From: Pseudogemmobacter sp044142105 | GTDB lineage: Bacteria; Pseudomonadota; Alphaproteobacteria; Rhodobacterales; Rhodobacteraceae | Direction of reading: 5' to 3' | Assembly: GCF_044142105.1 (NCBI RefSeq) | Contig: NZ_JBGTYM010000008.1 | Location: forward strand, 62,001-126,000 | Length of the DNA: 64,000 nucleotides | Part shown: positions 34,069 through 42,979 of the stretch, piece by piece | How the letters are laid out: each line of letters opens with the position of its first letter | Numbering within the stretch: the stretch's first letter is position 1 | The notes under the pieces: generated by a model | Databases searched by the model: none | What the model was told of the DNA's origin: nothing | What the model saw: the letters and a program-made list of their open reading frames with translations, nothing else | Made by a program: the position numbers and the translations under genes

Positions 34069-35481
34069 TCAGGCGGGCAGGACCGCGCCGGGGTTGAGGA
34101 TGCCATTGGGGTCGAGCGCCGCCTTGATCGCCCGCATCGCGGCCAGCTTCGCCGGATCGCCATAACGTTGCAGATCATCGATCTTGAGCCGCCCGATGCC
34201 ATGTTCGGCCGAGACCGAGCCGCCCAAGGCATGGACGAGATCGTGCAATGTTTCCTTGACCGCGTCGCGGACCGGGTCATGCACGGCACGATCCTGGCCG
34301 CGTTCGGGGAAGATGTTGTAATGCAGGTTGCCATCGCCCAGATGGCCGAAGGCATTGATGCGGAAGCTTCCGAAGCGGGCGAGGCGCGCCGGGGCTTCGG
34401 CCAGGAAGCCGGGGATCTCGGCCAAAGGCAGCGAGATGTCATGGCTGGAGACTGCGCCGACGCGGCGGTTGGCTTCGGGGAGGGATTCGCGGATGTTCCA
34501 CAACGCGTCGGCCTGGGCTTCGGAGGCGGCGATGACGCCATCCTCGACCAGCCCCGCCTCGGCGCCTTCCTCGAACAGCGCGGCCATGGTCGCTTCGGGT
34601 TCCATGGCGGCTGGCAGGCCCAGTTCCAGCAGAACGCACCAGTCGGGCGGCGTCGGGAAGGGCTGGCGCAGGTGGGGGCCGACCTCGGACAGGAATTCAA
34701 GGCCGGTGCGGGCGATAAGTTCAAACCCCGAGATCAGTCCGCCAATGCGGGCTTCCATCTGGCGCAGCAGATTGAGCGCGGCAGCGGGGCTGGGCACGAC
34801 CAGCAGGGCGACGACGCGATGGGCGGGAATCGGGAACAGCTTCAGCGCGGCCGCGGTGATCACCCCAAGCGAACCCTCGGCGCCGATGAGAAGGTTCCTC
34901 AGGTCATAGCCCGTATTGTCCTTGCGCAGCCGCTTGAGCCCGTTCCAGACCGTGCCATCGGCCATTACCGCCTCAAGCCCGAGGCAGAGGTCGCGGGCAT
35001 TGCCATAGCGCAGGACGGCAGTGCCGCCCGCATTGGTGGCGAGGTTGCCGCCGATCGTGGCCGTGCCCTGGCTGGCCAGCGCCAGCGGGAACAGCCGATC
35101 CGCTGCCGCGGCGGCCTCATGCAGCGCACCAAGGGTCAGGCCCGCTTCGGCGAGGATGACATTCTCATCCGGCCAGATGCCGCGCAGCGCCGTCATCTTT
35201 TCCAGCGACAGGATCAGGGGCAGCGGACCGCTGGGCATGAGCTGGCCAGCGACAAGGCCGGTGCCGCCACCCCAGGGCTGCACGCCGACACGGGCGGCGT
35301 TGCAGGCGGCAACGATAGTGGCGACTTCCGCGGTCGATTGCGGCAGGGCGACCGGGCCGGGCTGGCCCGCATAGCGCCCGCGCGGTTCCTCAAGGTGGCG
35401 GGCCTGCGCCTGCGCCAGACGGCCGGGGGGCAGCTTTTCGGCCAGTGAGGACAGAAAGGCGGCGTCGCAGGGCGTAAGCAT
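34069..35481 (-). CDS. FAD-linked 2-hydroxy-acid dehydrogenase (GlcD/D2HGDH-like)
   Basis: A 470-aa flavoenzyme of the VAO/GlcD family. The PP-loop FAD domain is visible as VQPWGGGTGLVAGQ, ASQGTATIGGNLATNAGGTAVLRYGNARDLCLGLEAVMADG and KRLRKDNTGYDLRNLLIGAEGSLGVIT. The C-terminal cap ends with FGHLGDGNLHYN, SAEHGIGRLK and PNGILNPGAVLP, the metal-binding and product-site signature shared by D-2-hydroxyglutarate, D-lactate and glycolate dehydrogenases. The exact substrate cannot be assigned. It is convergent with ptsP. Confidence 0.92.
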   Translation of the reverse strand: MLTPCDAAFLSSLAEKLPPGRLAQAQARHLEEPRGRYAGQPGPVALPQSTAEVATIVAACNAARVGVQPWGGGTGLVAGQLMPSGPLPLILSLEKMTALRGIWPDENVILAEAGLTLGALHEAAAAADRLFPLALASQGTATIGGNLATNAGGTAVLRYGNARDLCLGLEAVMADGTVWNGLKRLRKDNTGYDLRNLLIGAEGSLGVITAAALKLFPIPAHRVVALLVVPSPAAALNLLRQMEARIGGLISGFELIARTGLEFLSEVGPHLRQPFPTPPDWCVLLELGLPAAMEPEATMAALFEEGAEAGLVEDGVIAASEAQADALWNIRESLPEANRRVGAVSSHDISLPLAEIPGFLAEAPARLARFGSFRINAFGHLGDGNLHYNIFPERGQDRAVHDPVRDAVKETLHDLVHALGGSVSAEHGIGRLKIDDLQRYGDPAKLAAMRAIKAALDPNGILNPGAVLPA

Positions 35482-35542
35482 GGCATTCTCCTTCGCGCAC
35501 AGGACTAGCCGGGGCGGCGGGCGAAGGGAAGTGCGGGCAGCG

Positions 35543-36385
35543 TCAGTCGAGCCAGCGCGGTTCTAGTACAAGGATCGTGGGCCGCGCTGGCAGGTCGTGC
35601 ATGGAGAAGCTCATCTCGGACAGGCCGGTTTCCACAATGTCGAACTCGCTCTCCATCTCTTTCAGGAATGCGACCAGAGACGCGCCCGAGAACCAGTGCA
35701 TCGGGATCACGACCGAGCTTTTCAGCCGCTTCACCACCCCGGCCATATCCGGGACCCGCATCGTATAGCCGCCATCGACCGGGACCATGACGATATCAAG
35801 CCGTCCGATGGCGGCATATTGTTCCGGCGAGGGGATCTGGTGCAGGTGGCCAAGATGGCCGATGCAGAGGCCCGCTGTCTCAAAGATGAAGATCGAATTG
35901 CCGTCCTTGCGGGCGCCCTCGCCAAAGGGGCCGCGCGTGTCGGTGGTGACGTTGCGGATCAGCATTCCGCCAAGGTCGAGACGGTATTCGGCGGGCCGCC
36001 CCGCCTGCGGCCAGCCTGCAAGCACATGCGGGATGCGCGGGTCGGGCGTGGCGCTCCAGTGGCTGGAATGGGCGTTGTTCATCGTCACCGCATCGGGGAC
36101 GAGGTCTTTCGTGCCAAGATAGCCGGTGTAATCGGTCACTGCGACGGTGCCATCGGGGGCGACGATGGCGAAACTGGCATGGTCGAAGTAGCGGATCAGA
36201 ACGTGATCGGCTTCGACCGGGTCGGCCCATTTGGCCGGGACGACCTGTTCGGGCGCAAGGCGCGGCCCCTGGGCCAGCGCGATGCAATGCGAGGGGATGC
36301 GGTCGGGAGGGGCTTCTTGCGCCAGGGCGGGGGTGGCGAGGGCAAGGGTCAGGGCAAGGCACAGGCGGGCGGGCGGCTGGGGCAT
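35543..36385 (-). CDS. Exported metallo-beta-lactamase-fold protein
   Basis: A 280-aa secreted protein. The start at 36385 gives a signal peptide MPQPPARLCLALTLALATPALAQ. Metal-site-like segments of an UlaG-type MBL fold are visible: YFDHASFAI with AVTDYTGY, NNAHSSHW, FIFETAGLCIGHLGHLHQIP, VPVDGGYTM and VVIPMHWFSG. The usual HxHxDH is replaced by N-A-H-S-S-H-W, so the site is atypical. The substrate is unknown. It may be a periplasmic hydrolase. Confidence 0.8.
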   Translation of the reverse strand: MPQPPARLCLALTLALATPALAQEAPPDRIPSHCIALAQGPRLAPEQVVPAKWADPVEADHVLIRYFDHASFAIVAPDGTVAVTDYTGYLGTKDLVPDAVTMNNAHSSHWSATPDPRIPHVLAGWPQAGRPAEYRLDLGGMLIRNVTTDTRGPFGEGARKDGNSIFIFETAGLCIGHLGHLHQIPSPEQYAAIGRLDIVMVPVDGGYTMRVPDMAGVVKRLKSSVVIPMHWFSGASLVAFLKEMESEFDIVETGLSEMSFSMHDLPARPTILVLEPRWLD

Positions 36386-36454
36386 GACGGCAGCTCCGGG
36401 TCCGGGGGCGGGTCCGGGCAAGGATAGACCGGAATGGTGGCCTGTCATGCGCGG

Positions 36455-37024
36455 TCAGCCCGCGGCGTCTTCACCTTGTCGCGAGCGCATCAGATCGTGC
36501 AGGGCCGCCAGCGTGCGAAGGTTGCGGGTTGTCACCTGCCCCGAAAAGAGGCGCGGCAGGGCCTCGGCCAGTTTCGAAGTGCCGATGCCGTCAGGGGCGT
36601 GAAGGAGAAGGTGCCCGGGGCGGAGAAGCAGCGATTCGCTCGGCGCGCGCAGCTTTTCGGCCTTCTCGGCCGCGAAGGCGGCATCGGCGGGCGACAGGAA
36701 CGTGGCGTGGAGGCGGGTCGGATCGGAGCCTTCGAAGGGATGATCCAGGGCGGCGGAGAGGTCGGCCTCGGTCAGGACGAAGGTTGACGGACGGAAGCCG
36801 AAAGCCTGCTCGATCCCCTCGGCCACGAGGCGGGCGATGTCTTCGGCGCGACCTGCGGCACCGATCACGGCATTGCCGGACTGGATCAGGGTTTCGGGCG
36901 CCTGGAACCCCTGCCCTGCCAGAAGCTTGCGCCATTCGGCCATGGGCAGGCGGTTCTTGCCGCCGACATTGACCCCGCGCAAGAGCACGGCCCAGTCGCG
37001 GACTCCCTCAGGCCGGGCCGACAT
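36455..37024 (-). CDS. DUF1697-family protein
   Basis: A 189-aa protein beginning MSARPEGVRDWAVLLRGVNVGGKNRLPMAEWRKLLAGQGFQAPETLIQSGNAVI, the DUF1697 hallmark (LLRGINVGG... and SGN). Function is unknown. It overlaps the upstream GNAT gene by 17 nt, so it is translationally linked, at the 3' end of the operon running from the M16 peptidase. Confidence 0.88.
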   Translation of the reverse strand: MSARPEGVRDWAVLLRGVNVGGKNRLPMAEWRKLLAGQGFQAPETLIQSGNAVIGAAGRAEDIARLVAEGIEQAFGFRPSTFVLTEADLSAALDHPFEGSDPTRLHATFLSPADAAFAAEKAEKLRAPSESLLLRPGHLLLHAPDGIGTSKLAEALPRLFSGQVTTRNLRTLAALHDLMRSRQGEDAAG

Positions 37025-37601
37025 CGGTGCGCCCGCGCCGGTCGCCGCGCAGATTGGCGTAAAGCACATGGTTGCGCCAGCGACCGTTGATCTGAAGGTA
37101 GCTTTGCGCCACGCCTTCGTATTTGAAACCGCATTTCTCCAGCACGCCGCGAGAAGCGGCGTTTTCCGGCAGACAGGCGGCCTCGATGCGCGACAGGTCC
37201 AGTTGCGTGAAGGCGTGATGGACGACGCCCAGGATCGCCTCGCGCATATAGCCCTGCCTTGCATGAGGCGCGCCGACCCAATAGCCCAGCGTGCCGGTCT
37301 GGGCCGGGCCACGGCGGATATTGTCCATGGTGATGGCGCCCAGAAGCCGCTGGTCCTGGCGGCGGATCAGCAAGAGCGGCAGCGCCGTGCCCTGCGCCTC
37401 GGCCCGGTTGGCCCAATAGACGCGGTTGGTGAAGGCGCGGCGGGCCAGGTGATCATGGCTCCAGACCGGCTCCCAGGGAGTCAGAAAGGCCGCGCTGTCG
37501 GCGCGCAAGGCGGACCATTGCTGCCAGTCGCCATGGACCGGCAGGCGCAGCGTCATCCGCTCGGTCTCGATGCGGACCCGGCGGCGCAGGCCTAGCATCA
37601 C
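37008..37601 (-). CDS. RimJ/RimL-type GNAT N-acetyltransferase
   Basis: A 197-aa acetyltransferase resembling RimJ. It has RIETERMTLRLPVHGDWQQWSALRADSAAFLTPWEP at the N-terminus. The acetyl-CoA motif is GTLGYWVGAPHARQGYMREAILGVVHHAF, followed by LDLSRIEAACLPENAASRGVLEKCGFKYEG. It likely acetylates a protein N-terminus (ribosomal S5 in the RimJ case). It overlaps the M16 peptidase stop by 4 nt, and DUF1697 overlaps its own 3' end. Confidence 0.92.
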   Translation of the reverse strand: MMLGLRRRVRIETERMTLRLPVHGDWQQWSALRADSAAFLTPWEPVWSHDHLARRAFTNRVYWANRAEAQGTALPLLLIRRQDQRLLGAITMDNIRRGPAQTGTLGYWVGAPHARQGYMREAILGVVHHAFTQLDLSRIEAACLPENAASRGVLEKCGFKYEGVAQSYLQINGRWRNHVLYANLRGDRRGRTDVGPA

Positions 37602-38857
37602 GCCGACAGACCCGCGCGGATCGCCTCCAGCCCGGGCGCGGCCTCGACCGGGCCATAGACGGCGAGAGCCGCCTTGGCACCCAGCAGCGCCCCGCCCCAG
37701 TCGCGCACCCCGCGCGTGGTGACGGCATCGATCTTCTGCACCGCCTCGTCCAGATCGGGTACCCTTCCCCAGATCGACAGCAGGCGCGCGTTGCGCTCGG
37801 CCCGAGACGAGGGGCTTTCAAGGCCCATCAGCATGCCGGCCTTGATCTGGGCCTTGGCGCGGGCGACCTCGGCCTCGCTCATATCATCGGCGGCGCGCTT
37901 CAGCTCGGCCACGGTCAGCTCGGTCAGATCGCCGATCTCGTCGCCCGAGGTGCCCGCGTAGATGGTGATCTGGCCGGTATCGTCATAGGCGGCGGACTGT
38001 GCATAGATCGTGTAGCACAGGCCGCGCTCCTCGCGGATTTTCTGGAACAGGCGCGAGGACATGCCGCCGCCCATCGCCATCGACCAGATCTGCGCGGTGT
38101 AGACCATCGGGTCGCGATAGCCGGGGGCTTCGAGGTTCAGGGCGAAATGCGCCTGTTCCAGATCCTTGACCTCGCGCCGCTCGCCCCCGGCAAAGCCGGC
38201 GCGGTCGGCGGTGAAGGCGCCCACCGGGGCAAGTCCGCCGAAGATCTTTTCGGCCTCGGCGACGATGGCGTCATGGTCGATGCCGCCCGCCGCCGACAGG
38301 ATCATGCGGTCCGGCCCGTAATGGCGCGAAACGAAGGCGCGCAGGTCGCTGCGACCGAAGCTGGCGACCCGCTCTTCCGGGCCCAGGATGGTGCGACCGA
38401 AGGCCTGGCCGGGATAGGAGACCTCGTGCAGCCAGTCGAAGATGATGTCATCGGGTGTGTCATTGGCCTGACCGATTTCCTGCAGGATCACGTGGCGCTC
38501 GGTCTCGATATCCTCATCGGCGAAGACGGGGTTGAGCACGATGTCGGAAATCACGTCCAGCGCGCGCGGCACATCGGCCGAGAGACAGCGGGCATAATAG
38601 GCCGTCATCTCGCGCGAGGTATAGGCGTTGATATAGCCGCCGACATCCTCGATCTCTTCGGCGATCTGAAGAGCGCTGCGCTTTTCAGTTCCCTTGAACG
38701 CCATATGTTCCAGGAAATGCGCGATGCCATTCTGCGGCGCGCCCTCATGCCGCCCCCCTGCCCCCACCCAGATGCCGATCGAGGCCGATTTCAGGCCCGG
38801 CATCGCTTCGGTCACGATGCGAAAGCCGTTGGGCAGGGTATGGGTGCGAAGCGTCAC
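37598..38857 (-). CDS. M16-family zinc peptidase (processing-peptidase beta-like)
   Basis: A 419-aa peptidase close to the mitochondrial processing peptidase beta chain. It shows the inverted zinc motif HFLEH (His47, Glu50, His51) in GIAHFLEHMAFKGTEKRSALQIAEEIEDVGGYINAYTSREMTAYYARCL, with the later Glu in DIETERHVILQEIGQ. The C-terminal ERGLCYTIYAQ substrate loop is also present. It lacks a signal peptide and is cytoplasmic. It follows thrC on the same strand after about 450 bp that include a plus-strand lipoprotein gene. Confidence 0.95.
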   Translation of the reverse strand: MTLRTHTLPNGFRIVTEAMPGLKSASIGIWVGAGGRHEGAPQNGIAHFLEHMAFKGTEKRSALQIAEEIEDVGGYINAYTSREMTAYYARCLSADVPRALDVISDIVLNPVFADEDIETERHVILQEIGQANDTPDDIIFDWLHEVSYPGQAFGRTILGPEERVASFGRSDLRAFVSRHYGPDRMILSAAGGIDHDAIVAEAEKIFGGLAPVGAFTADRAGFAGGERREVKDLEQAHFALNLEAPGYRDPMVYTAQIWSMAMGGGMSSRLFQKIREERGLCYTIYAQSAAYDDTGQITIYAGTSGDEIGDLTELTVAELKRAADDMSEAEVARAKAQIKAGMLMGLESPSSRAERNARLLSIWGRVPDLDEAVQKIDAVTTRGVRDWGGALLGAKAALAVYGPVEAAPGLEAIRAGLSA

Positions 38858-38973
38858 GATGGCGTCCGTTCACAAGGGTCTGGTCAAAGGGTCATAATGC
38901 AGGCCGGGGGCATGTGAAAGGGGCGCAGCGAAAGGCTTTGGTGCAAGGACGGGCTGCCTGTAGCCTTGCCGCC

Positions 38974-39309
38974 ATGCGCAACTCCGCCACCCTTCTGCCC
39001 GCCCTGCTTCTTGCCGCCTGTGTCGGGCCGGACCGGTCGGCGCAGTCCGTGCGGGGCATGCCATTGCAAGTGGCGCTGGAGGAGAATTACCTCTGGCCGG
39101 TCGACATGCCCGGTCATCCCGAGGTCGATGTCATGCCCATGGCCTCGGCCCTGGTCGTGTCGCGCCAGGACGGCGCGGCGCTGGGGGCTGCGGACGAAGC
39201 TCTGGCGCGCGCGGCGGCCGATGCGCATTGCGCGGGGCGCGGCGCCAGCGCAGTTGGCCCCGCCAGCCGGTTTGCCGAAGGGGCGTGGGCCTTTTCGCCC
39301 TGCGGCTGA
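38974..39309 (+). CDS. Small lipoprotein, unknown
   Basis: A 111-aa lipoprotein on the opposite strand between thrC and the M16 peptidase. The ATG at 38974 gives a lipobox-type signal peptide MRNSATLLPALLLAACVGPD, with the Cys as lipidation site. The mature part is short, with one Cys in DAHCAGRGASAVG and a C-terminal FSPCG. No family was recognised. It ends 3 bp from the thrC stop. Confidence 0.6.
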   Translation: MRNSATLLPALLLAACVGPDRSAQSVRGMPLQVALEENYLWPVDMPGHPEVDVMPMASALVVSRQDGAALGAADEALARAAADAHCAGRGASAVGPASRFAEGAWAFSPCG

Positions 39310-39312
39310 GGA

Positions 39313-40707
39313 TCAGCTCCGCGCGGCGATGCGGTCCTGGATCAGCGCCTTGAGGGCCGCCAGATCGTTCGGCACGCGGGTGACGCGCTCGGGGCGCTGG
39401 AACAGGTCGGCCATGCGCGGCGGCAGCGCCGGGCGGATGCCGCTGGCCTTTTCGACCGCATCGGGGAATTTCGCGGGATGCGCCGTGGCCAGCGTGACCA
39501 TGGGCGCGAGACCTACATGTTCCTCGGCAACTTTGACGCCGATGGCGGAATGGGGGCACAGAAGCTCTCCCGATTGCGCAAGGACGCGGGCGATGGTGGC
39601 AGAGGTTTCCTCTTCCGAGGCGCGGTCCGAGTCGAACTCGGCGCGCAGCGCGGCCAGCGCCGGTTCGGGGATGGCGAAACCGCCGCCCTGCTTCAGCCCG
39701 TCCATCAGCGCCTGCACGGCCCCGCCCTGACGCCCCAGCGCATCGAACAGCGCGCGTTCGAAATTGGACGAGACCTGAATGTCCATCGAGGGGCTGATTG
39801 ACGGCACGACGCCGGTGGTGCGGTATTCGCCGCCGCGCATCGCCCGGTCGAGAATATCGTTCTGGTTCGTGGCGATGACCAGCCGGTCGATGGGCAGGCC
39901 CATGCGCTTGGCGATGTAGCCTGCGAAGATGTCGCCGAAATTGCCGGTGGGGACGGTGAAGCTGATCTTGCGGTGCGGCGCGCCCAGGGCCAGACCGGCG
40001 TGGAAGTAATAGACCACCTGCGCCAGCACGCGCGCCCAGTTGATCGAGTTCACGCCCGCCAGCCGCACGCCGTCGCGGAAGGCGAAGTCGTTGAACATGT
40101 CTTTCAGCCGCGCCTGGCAATCGTCGAAATCGCCATCCATGGCGAGGGCATGGACATTGGCCTCGGACGGGGTGGTCATCTGGCGGCGCTGCACTTCGGA
40201 CACGCGGCCATGCGGGAAGAGGATGAAGACATCGACATTGGCGAGGCCGCGGAAGGCCTCGATCGCGGCGCTGCCCGTGTCGCCCGAGGTCGCGCCGACG
40301 ATGGTGATGCGTTCGCCGGTCTTGGCCAGCGCCGCCTGCATCATCTGGCCGATGATCTGCATGGCGAAGTCCTTGAAGGCGAGCGTCGGGCCGTGGAACA
40401 GTTCCATCAGGAAATGGTTGGGGCCAAGCTGCTTCAAGGGCGCCTTGGCGGCATGGCCGAAGCCCGCATAGGCGCGGGCGAGCAGGCCGCGGAATTCGTC
40501 ATCGGCGAAGAACCCGCCCAGGAAGGGTTTCATCACCCGGAAGGCCAGGTCTTCATAGGGCAGACCCGCGAGCGCGGCGATTTCCTGGGGCGAGAAGACC
40601 GGCACGCTTTCCGGGACATAAAGGCCGCCATCGCGCGCGAGGCCGGTCATCATCGCTTCGCCAAAGCCAAGGACAGGCGCCTGGCCCCGGGTCGAGATAT
40701 AATTCAT
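39313..40707 (-). CDS. thrC: Threonine synthase
   Basis: PLP enzyme converting phosphohomoserine to threonine. The 464-aa protein is the long type, with MNYISTRGQAPVLGFGEAMMTGLARDGGLYVPESVP, GPTLAFKDFAMQIIGQMM (PLP lysine), TIVGATSGDTGSAAIEAF, SINWARVLAQVVYYFHA and TVPTGNFGDIFAGYIAKRMGLPI. Its start overlaps the SURF1 stop by 4 nt, so it is translationally coupled to the cytochrome oxidase operon's last gene, an arrangement common in Rhodobacterales. Confidence 0.97.
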   Translation of the reverse strand: MNYISTRGQAPVLGFGEAMMTGLARDGGLYVPESVPVFSPQEIAALAGLPYEDLAFRVMKPFLGGFFADDEFRGLLARAYAGFGHAAKAPLKQLGPNHFLMELFHGPTLAFKDFAMQIIGQMMQAALAKTGERITIVGATSGDTGSAAIEAFRGLANVDVFILFPHGRVSEVQRRQMTTPSEANVHALAMDGDFDDCQARLKDMFNDFAFRDGVRLAGVNSINWARVLAQVVYYFHAGLALGAPHRKISFTVPTGNFGDIFAGYIAKRMGLPIDRLVIATNQNDILDRAMRGGEYRTTGVVPSISPSMDIQVSSNFERALFDALGRQGGAVQALMDGLKQGGGFAIPEPALAALRAEFDSDRASEEETSATIARVLAQSGELLCPHSAIGVKVAEEHVGLAPMVTLATAHPAKFPDAVEKASGIRPALPPRMADLFQRPERVTRVPNDLAALKALIQDRIAARS

Positions 40708-41384
40708 GTCGCTGCCCCTTCGGCCCTGCGCCGGTTGATACGCCAGAGATAGGCCCCCGTCATGGCGGCCCAGACAGCAGCCAGCAGGAACCAGGTGATC
40801 GCATATTGCAAATGGTCGTTGCGGAAATTGGCGCTGGCCGGGATCGCCATCACGCCATCGCCCGTGTCCGACCGAGCGACGACCAGAACGGGTTCGGTGC
40901 CAAGCGCCTGCGCCATGGCCGCCACGTCGCGGCCGAACCAGATGCCGGTCCTGGCATCGGGCGGCGGGGTCGAGGAGGTGGTGTCATCGGGCCAGTTCAG
41001 GTTGCCGGTGATCTCCATCTCGCGCGGGGGGCGCGGCAGGGCGCGGTCTTCCTCGGGCACATAGCCGCGATCCACCAGGATGCGACGGCCCTCGGTGGTC
41101 TGGAAGGCGCCGACGATCAGGAAGCCCGGACCGGAAATGCTGTCCGAAGTCAGGACAGGGAGTTCCTCGCCGGTGAAGCTGCCTTGGATCGTGACGGGAC
41201 GATAGCGGTCTTTCTCGGGATCGGGCCTGGCGGGCAGCGGCACGGGGGCGGCGTCCATCTGGTGGGCGGCCTCGGCGATCAGGCCCTCTTTCCAGGCCAG
41301 GCGCTGCATCTGCCAGACCCCGAGCGAGACAAGCGTGCCGACGCCCGCAAGCCCCACGACGATCAGGAAAAGCAATGTCCGCAT
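40704..41384 (-). CDS. SURF1-family cytochrome c oxidase assembly protein
   Basis: A 226-aa inner-membrane protein that helps insert heme a into subunit I of the aa3 oxidase. N- and C-terminal membrane helices (MRTLLFLIVVGLAGVGTLVSLGVWQMQRL and YAITWFLLAAVWAAMTGAYLW) flank a periplasmic domain with RPVTIQGSF, RILVDRGYVPEE and GNLNWP. It belongs to the ctaC-ctaB-ctaG-ctaE locus but is separated from ctaE by the VPLPA-CTERM gene and two terminators. It is coupled to thrC by a 4-nt overlap. Confidence 0.94.
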   Translation of the reverse strand: MRTLLFLIVVGLAGVGTLVSLGVWQMQRLAWKEGLIAEAAHQMDAAPVPLPARPDPEKDRYRPVTIQGSFTGEELPVLTSDSISGPGFLIVGAFQTTEGRRILVDRGYVPEEDRALPRPPREMEITGNLNWPDDTTSSTPPPDARTGIWFGRDVAAMAQALGTEPVLVVARSDTGDGVMAIPASANFRNDHLQYAITWFLLAAVWAAMTGAYLWRINRRRAEGAAT

Positions 41385-41394
41385 CCGGCCCCGC

Positions 41395-41425
41395 AGAGAA
41401 AAGGCGCGGGTCTTGCCCCCGCGCC
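41395..41425 (-). terminator. Terminator after the VPLPA-CTERM gene
   Basis: On the minus strand GGCGCGGG (41425-41418), a GGCAAGA loop and CCCGCGCC (41410-41403) are followed by TTTTCTCT. It lies between the VPLPA-CTERM gene and SURF1. Confidence 0.8.
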
Positions 41426-41458
41426 CCTGCGTTTAGGCCGAGATGCCGTGAAGCGCAA

Positions 41459-42010
41459 TCAACCGCGGCGACGGCGCAGGACGGAAAGCGACGCCAGTCC
41501 AAGAAGCAGCAGCGCGCTTGAGGCCGGAAGCGGGACAGGCGCGGGCGCGAAGGTCAGGTTGTCGGCGAAGATCCCGCCCAGAACGCCACTTGAACCAAAG
41601 CTCACCGATTTGATCAGATTTCCACCTGCCAGGAAGGAGAGGGTGGACGGCACCGAGGAGAAGCCAATATCCAGCGACTGGGCGGAGAGGACCTGATCGA
41701 ACTCGTCGTAGACTGTGAGGAAGATCACGTCTTGATCAATGCCCAGATCCCCGAGCGTGATGGCGACACTGCCCATCAGCGAAGTGAAGGTCGCGGTCCA
41801 GTAGGATTGCGACACACCGCCCGTCCCGAGCAGCGCCGAAGACCCGTTATACACAGACAGAACACAGGAGGAATTTGCATCGCCCTGGGTGATCGTGACA
41901 TCGGCGGTGGTGCAATCGGCCGTGCTGTCGAAGGTCAGGGTGGCGGCCTGCGCCATCGGGGCCGCGACAAGCAGGCCAGACGCGACAGCGAAGGCTTTTA
42001 CTGCGTTCAT
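41459..42010 (-). CDS. VPLPA-CTERM sorting-domain surface protein
   Basis: A 183-aa exported protein with a signal peptide (MNAVKAFAVASGLLVAAPMAQA). A beta-rich body contains GILFADNLTF-like strands, and the C-terminus is the tripartite VPLPASSALLLLGLASLSVLRRRRG: VPLPA motif, hydrophobic helix, Arg cluster. Such domains are handled by exosortase/archaeosortase-type machinery and are linked to exopolysaccharide. The start follows AAGGAG. It sits inside the oxidase operon between ctaE and SURF1, with its own AT-rich upstream region and terminators on both sides, so it is probably expressed separately. Base composition looks less GC-rich than its neighbours. Confidence 0.82.
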   Translation of the reverse strand: MNAVKAFAVASGLLVAAPMAQAATLTFDSTADCTTADVTITQGDANSSCVLSVYNGSSALLGTGGVSQSYWTATFTSLMGSVAITLGDLGIDQDVIFLTVYDEFDQVLSAQSLDIGFSSVPSTLSFLAGGNLIKSVSFGSSGVLGGIFADNLTFAPAPVPLPASSALLLLGLASLSVLRRRRG

Positions 42011-42091
42011 TGCAAAACTCCTTTTAAAAAATATGCGCCACAAGATGATAATAAATGCGTGAATACGCGCAAAACGAAATGAATCCCGCAA

Positions 42092-42124
42092 AATCAAAGG
42101 GGCACCCCTGAGGGTGCCCCTTGT
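42092..42124 (-). terminator. Terminator after ctaE
   Basis: On the minus strand AAGGGGCACCC, a TCAG loop and GGGTGCCCCTT are followed by TGATTTT. It lies 30 bp after the ctaE stop, ahead of the VPLPA-CTERM gene. Confidence 0.85.
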
Positions 42125-42153
42125 CAGATCGCGAAGCCGCTTGGGTGCGGGTG

Positions 42154-42957
42154 TCAGCCTTGGCCCCAGACATAGACGGCGGCGAAAAGGAACAGCCAGA
42201 CCACGTCGACGAAGTGCCAGTACCAGGCGGCGGCCTCGAAGCCGACATGCTGCTGCTGGGTGAAATCGCCGCGCAGCGCCCGGATCAGGCAGACGGTCAG
42301 GAAGATCGTCCCGATGATGACATGGAAGCCGTGGAAGCCGGTCGCCATGAAGAAGGAGGCGCCATATATGTTGCCGCCGAAAGCGAAGGTCGCATGGCTG
42401 TATTCATAGGCCTGCAGCAGGGTGAAGAAGAAGCCCAGCACGATGCCGATGATCAGGCCGTTGATCATGTCCTTGCGGTTGTTCTCATGCACCAGGGCGT
42501 GGTGGGCCCAGGTGATCGCGCAGCCGGAGAGCAGAAGGACGAGCGTGTTGATCAGCGGCAGGTGCCAGGGGTCGAAGGTCTCGATCCCGGCCGGGGGCCA
42601 CTGGCCGTCGACCCAGGGGCTTTCCGGCCCCATCGGGTACATGCGGTGCTTGAAGAAGGTCCAGAACCAGGCGGCGAAGAACATGACTTCGGACATGATG
42701 AACATGATGAAGCCATAGCGCAGGCCGATGCGGACGACCGGGGTATGGTCGCCGGTATTGGCCTCATGCACCACTTCGGCCCACCACGCATACATGGTGT
42801 AAAGCACGCCGGCAAAGCCGATCAGCCCCATCCACGGCGCCGAGCCATGCATCCACAGGACCGCCCCGAAGAGCATGATGAAGGCCGAGACCGCCCCCAG
42901 CAAGGGCCAGATCGACGGTGGCAGGACGTGGTAGTCGTGGTTCTTGGCGTGGGCCAT
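42154..42957 (-). CDS. ctaE: Cytochrome c oxidase subunit III (aa3 type)
   Basis: A 267-aa inner-membrane subunit with seven helices. Family motifs are MAHAKNHDYHVLPPSIWPLLGAVSAFIMLFGAVLWMH, IMSEVMFFAAWFWTFFKH, PLINTLVLLLSGCAITWAHHAL, GLIIGIVLGFFFTLLQAYEY, GFHGFHVIIGTIFL and the closing YWHFVDVVWLFLFAAVYVWG. It stabilises subunit I and contributes to the proton uptake route. It lies downstream of ctaG with a 22-bp gap and is followed by a clear terminator. Confidence 0.98.
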   Translation of the reverse strand: MAHAKNHDYHVLPPSIWPLLGAVSAFIMLFGAVLWMHGSAPWMGLIGFAGVLYTMYAWWAEVVHEANTGDHTPVVRIGLRYGFIMFIMSEVMFFAAWFWTFFKHRMYPMGPESPWVDGQWPPAGIETFDPWHLPLINTLVLLLSGCAITWAHHALVHENNRKDMINGLIIGIVLGFFFTLLQAYEYSHATFAFGGNIYGASFFMATGFHGFHVIIGTIFLTVCLIRALRGDFTQQQHVGFEAAAWYWHFVDVVWLFLFAAVYVWGQG

Positions 42958-42979
42958 GGCTCTTCCCTCGTTTTCGTCT

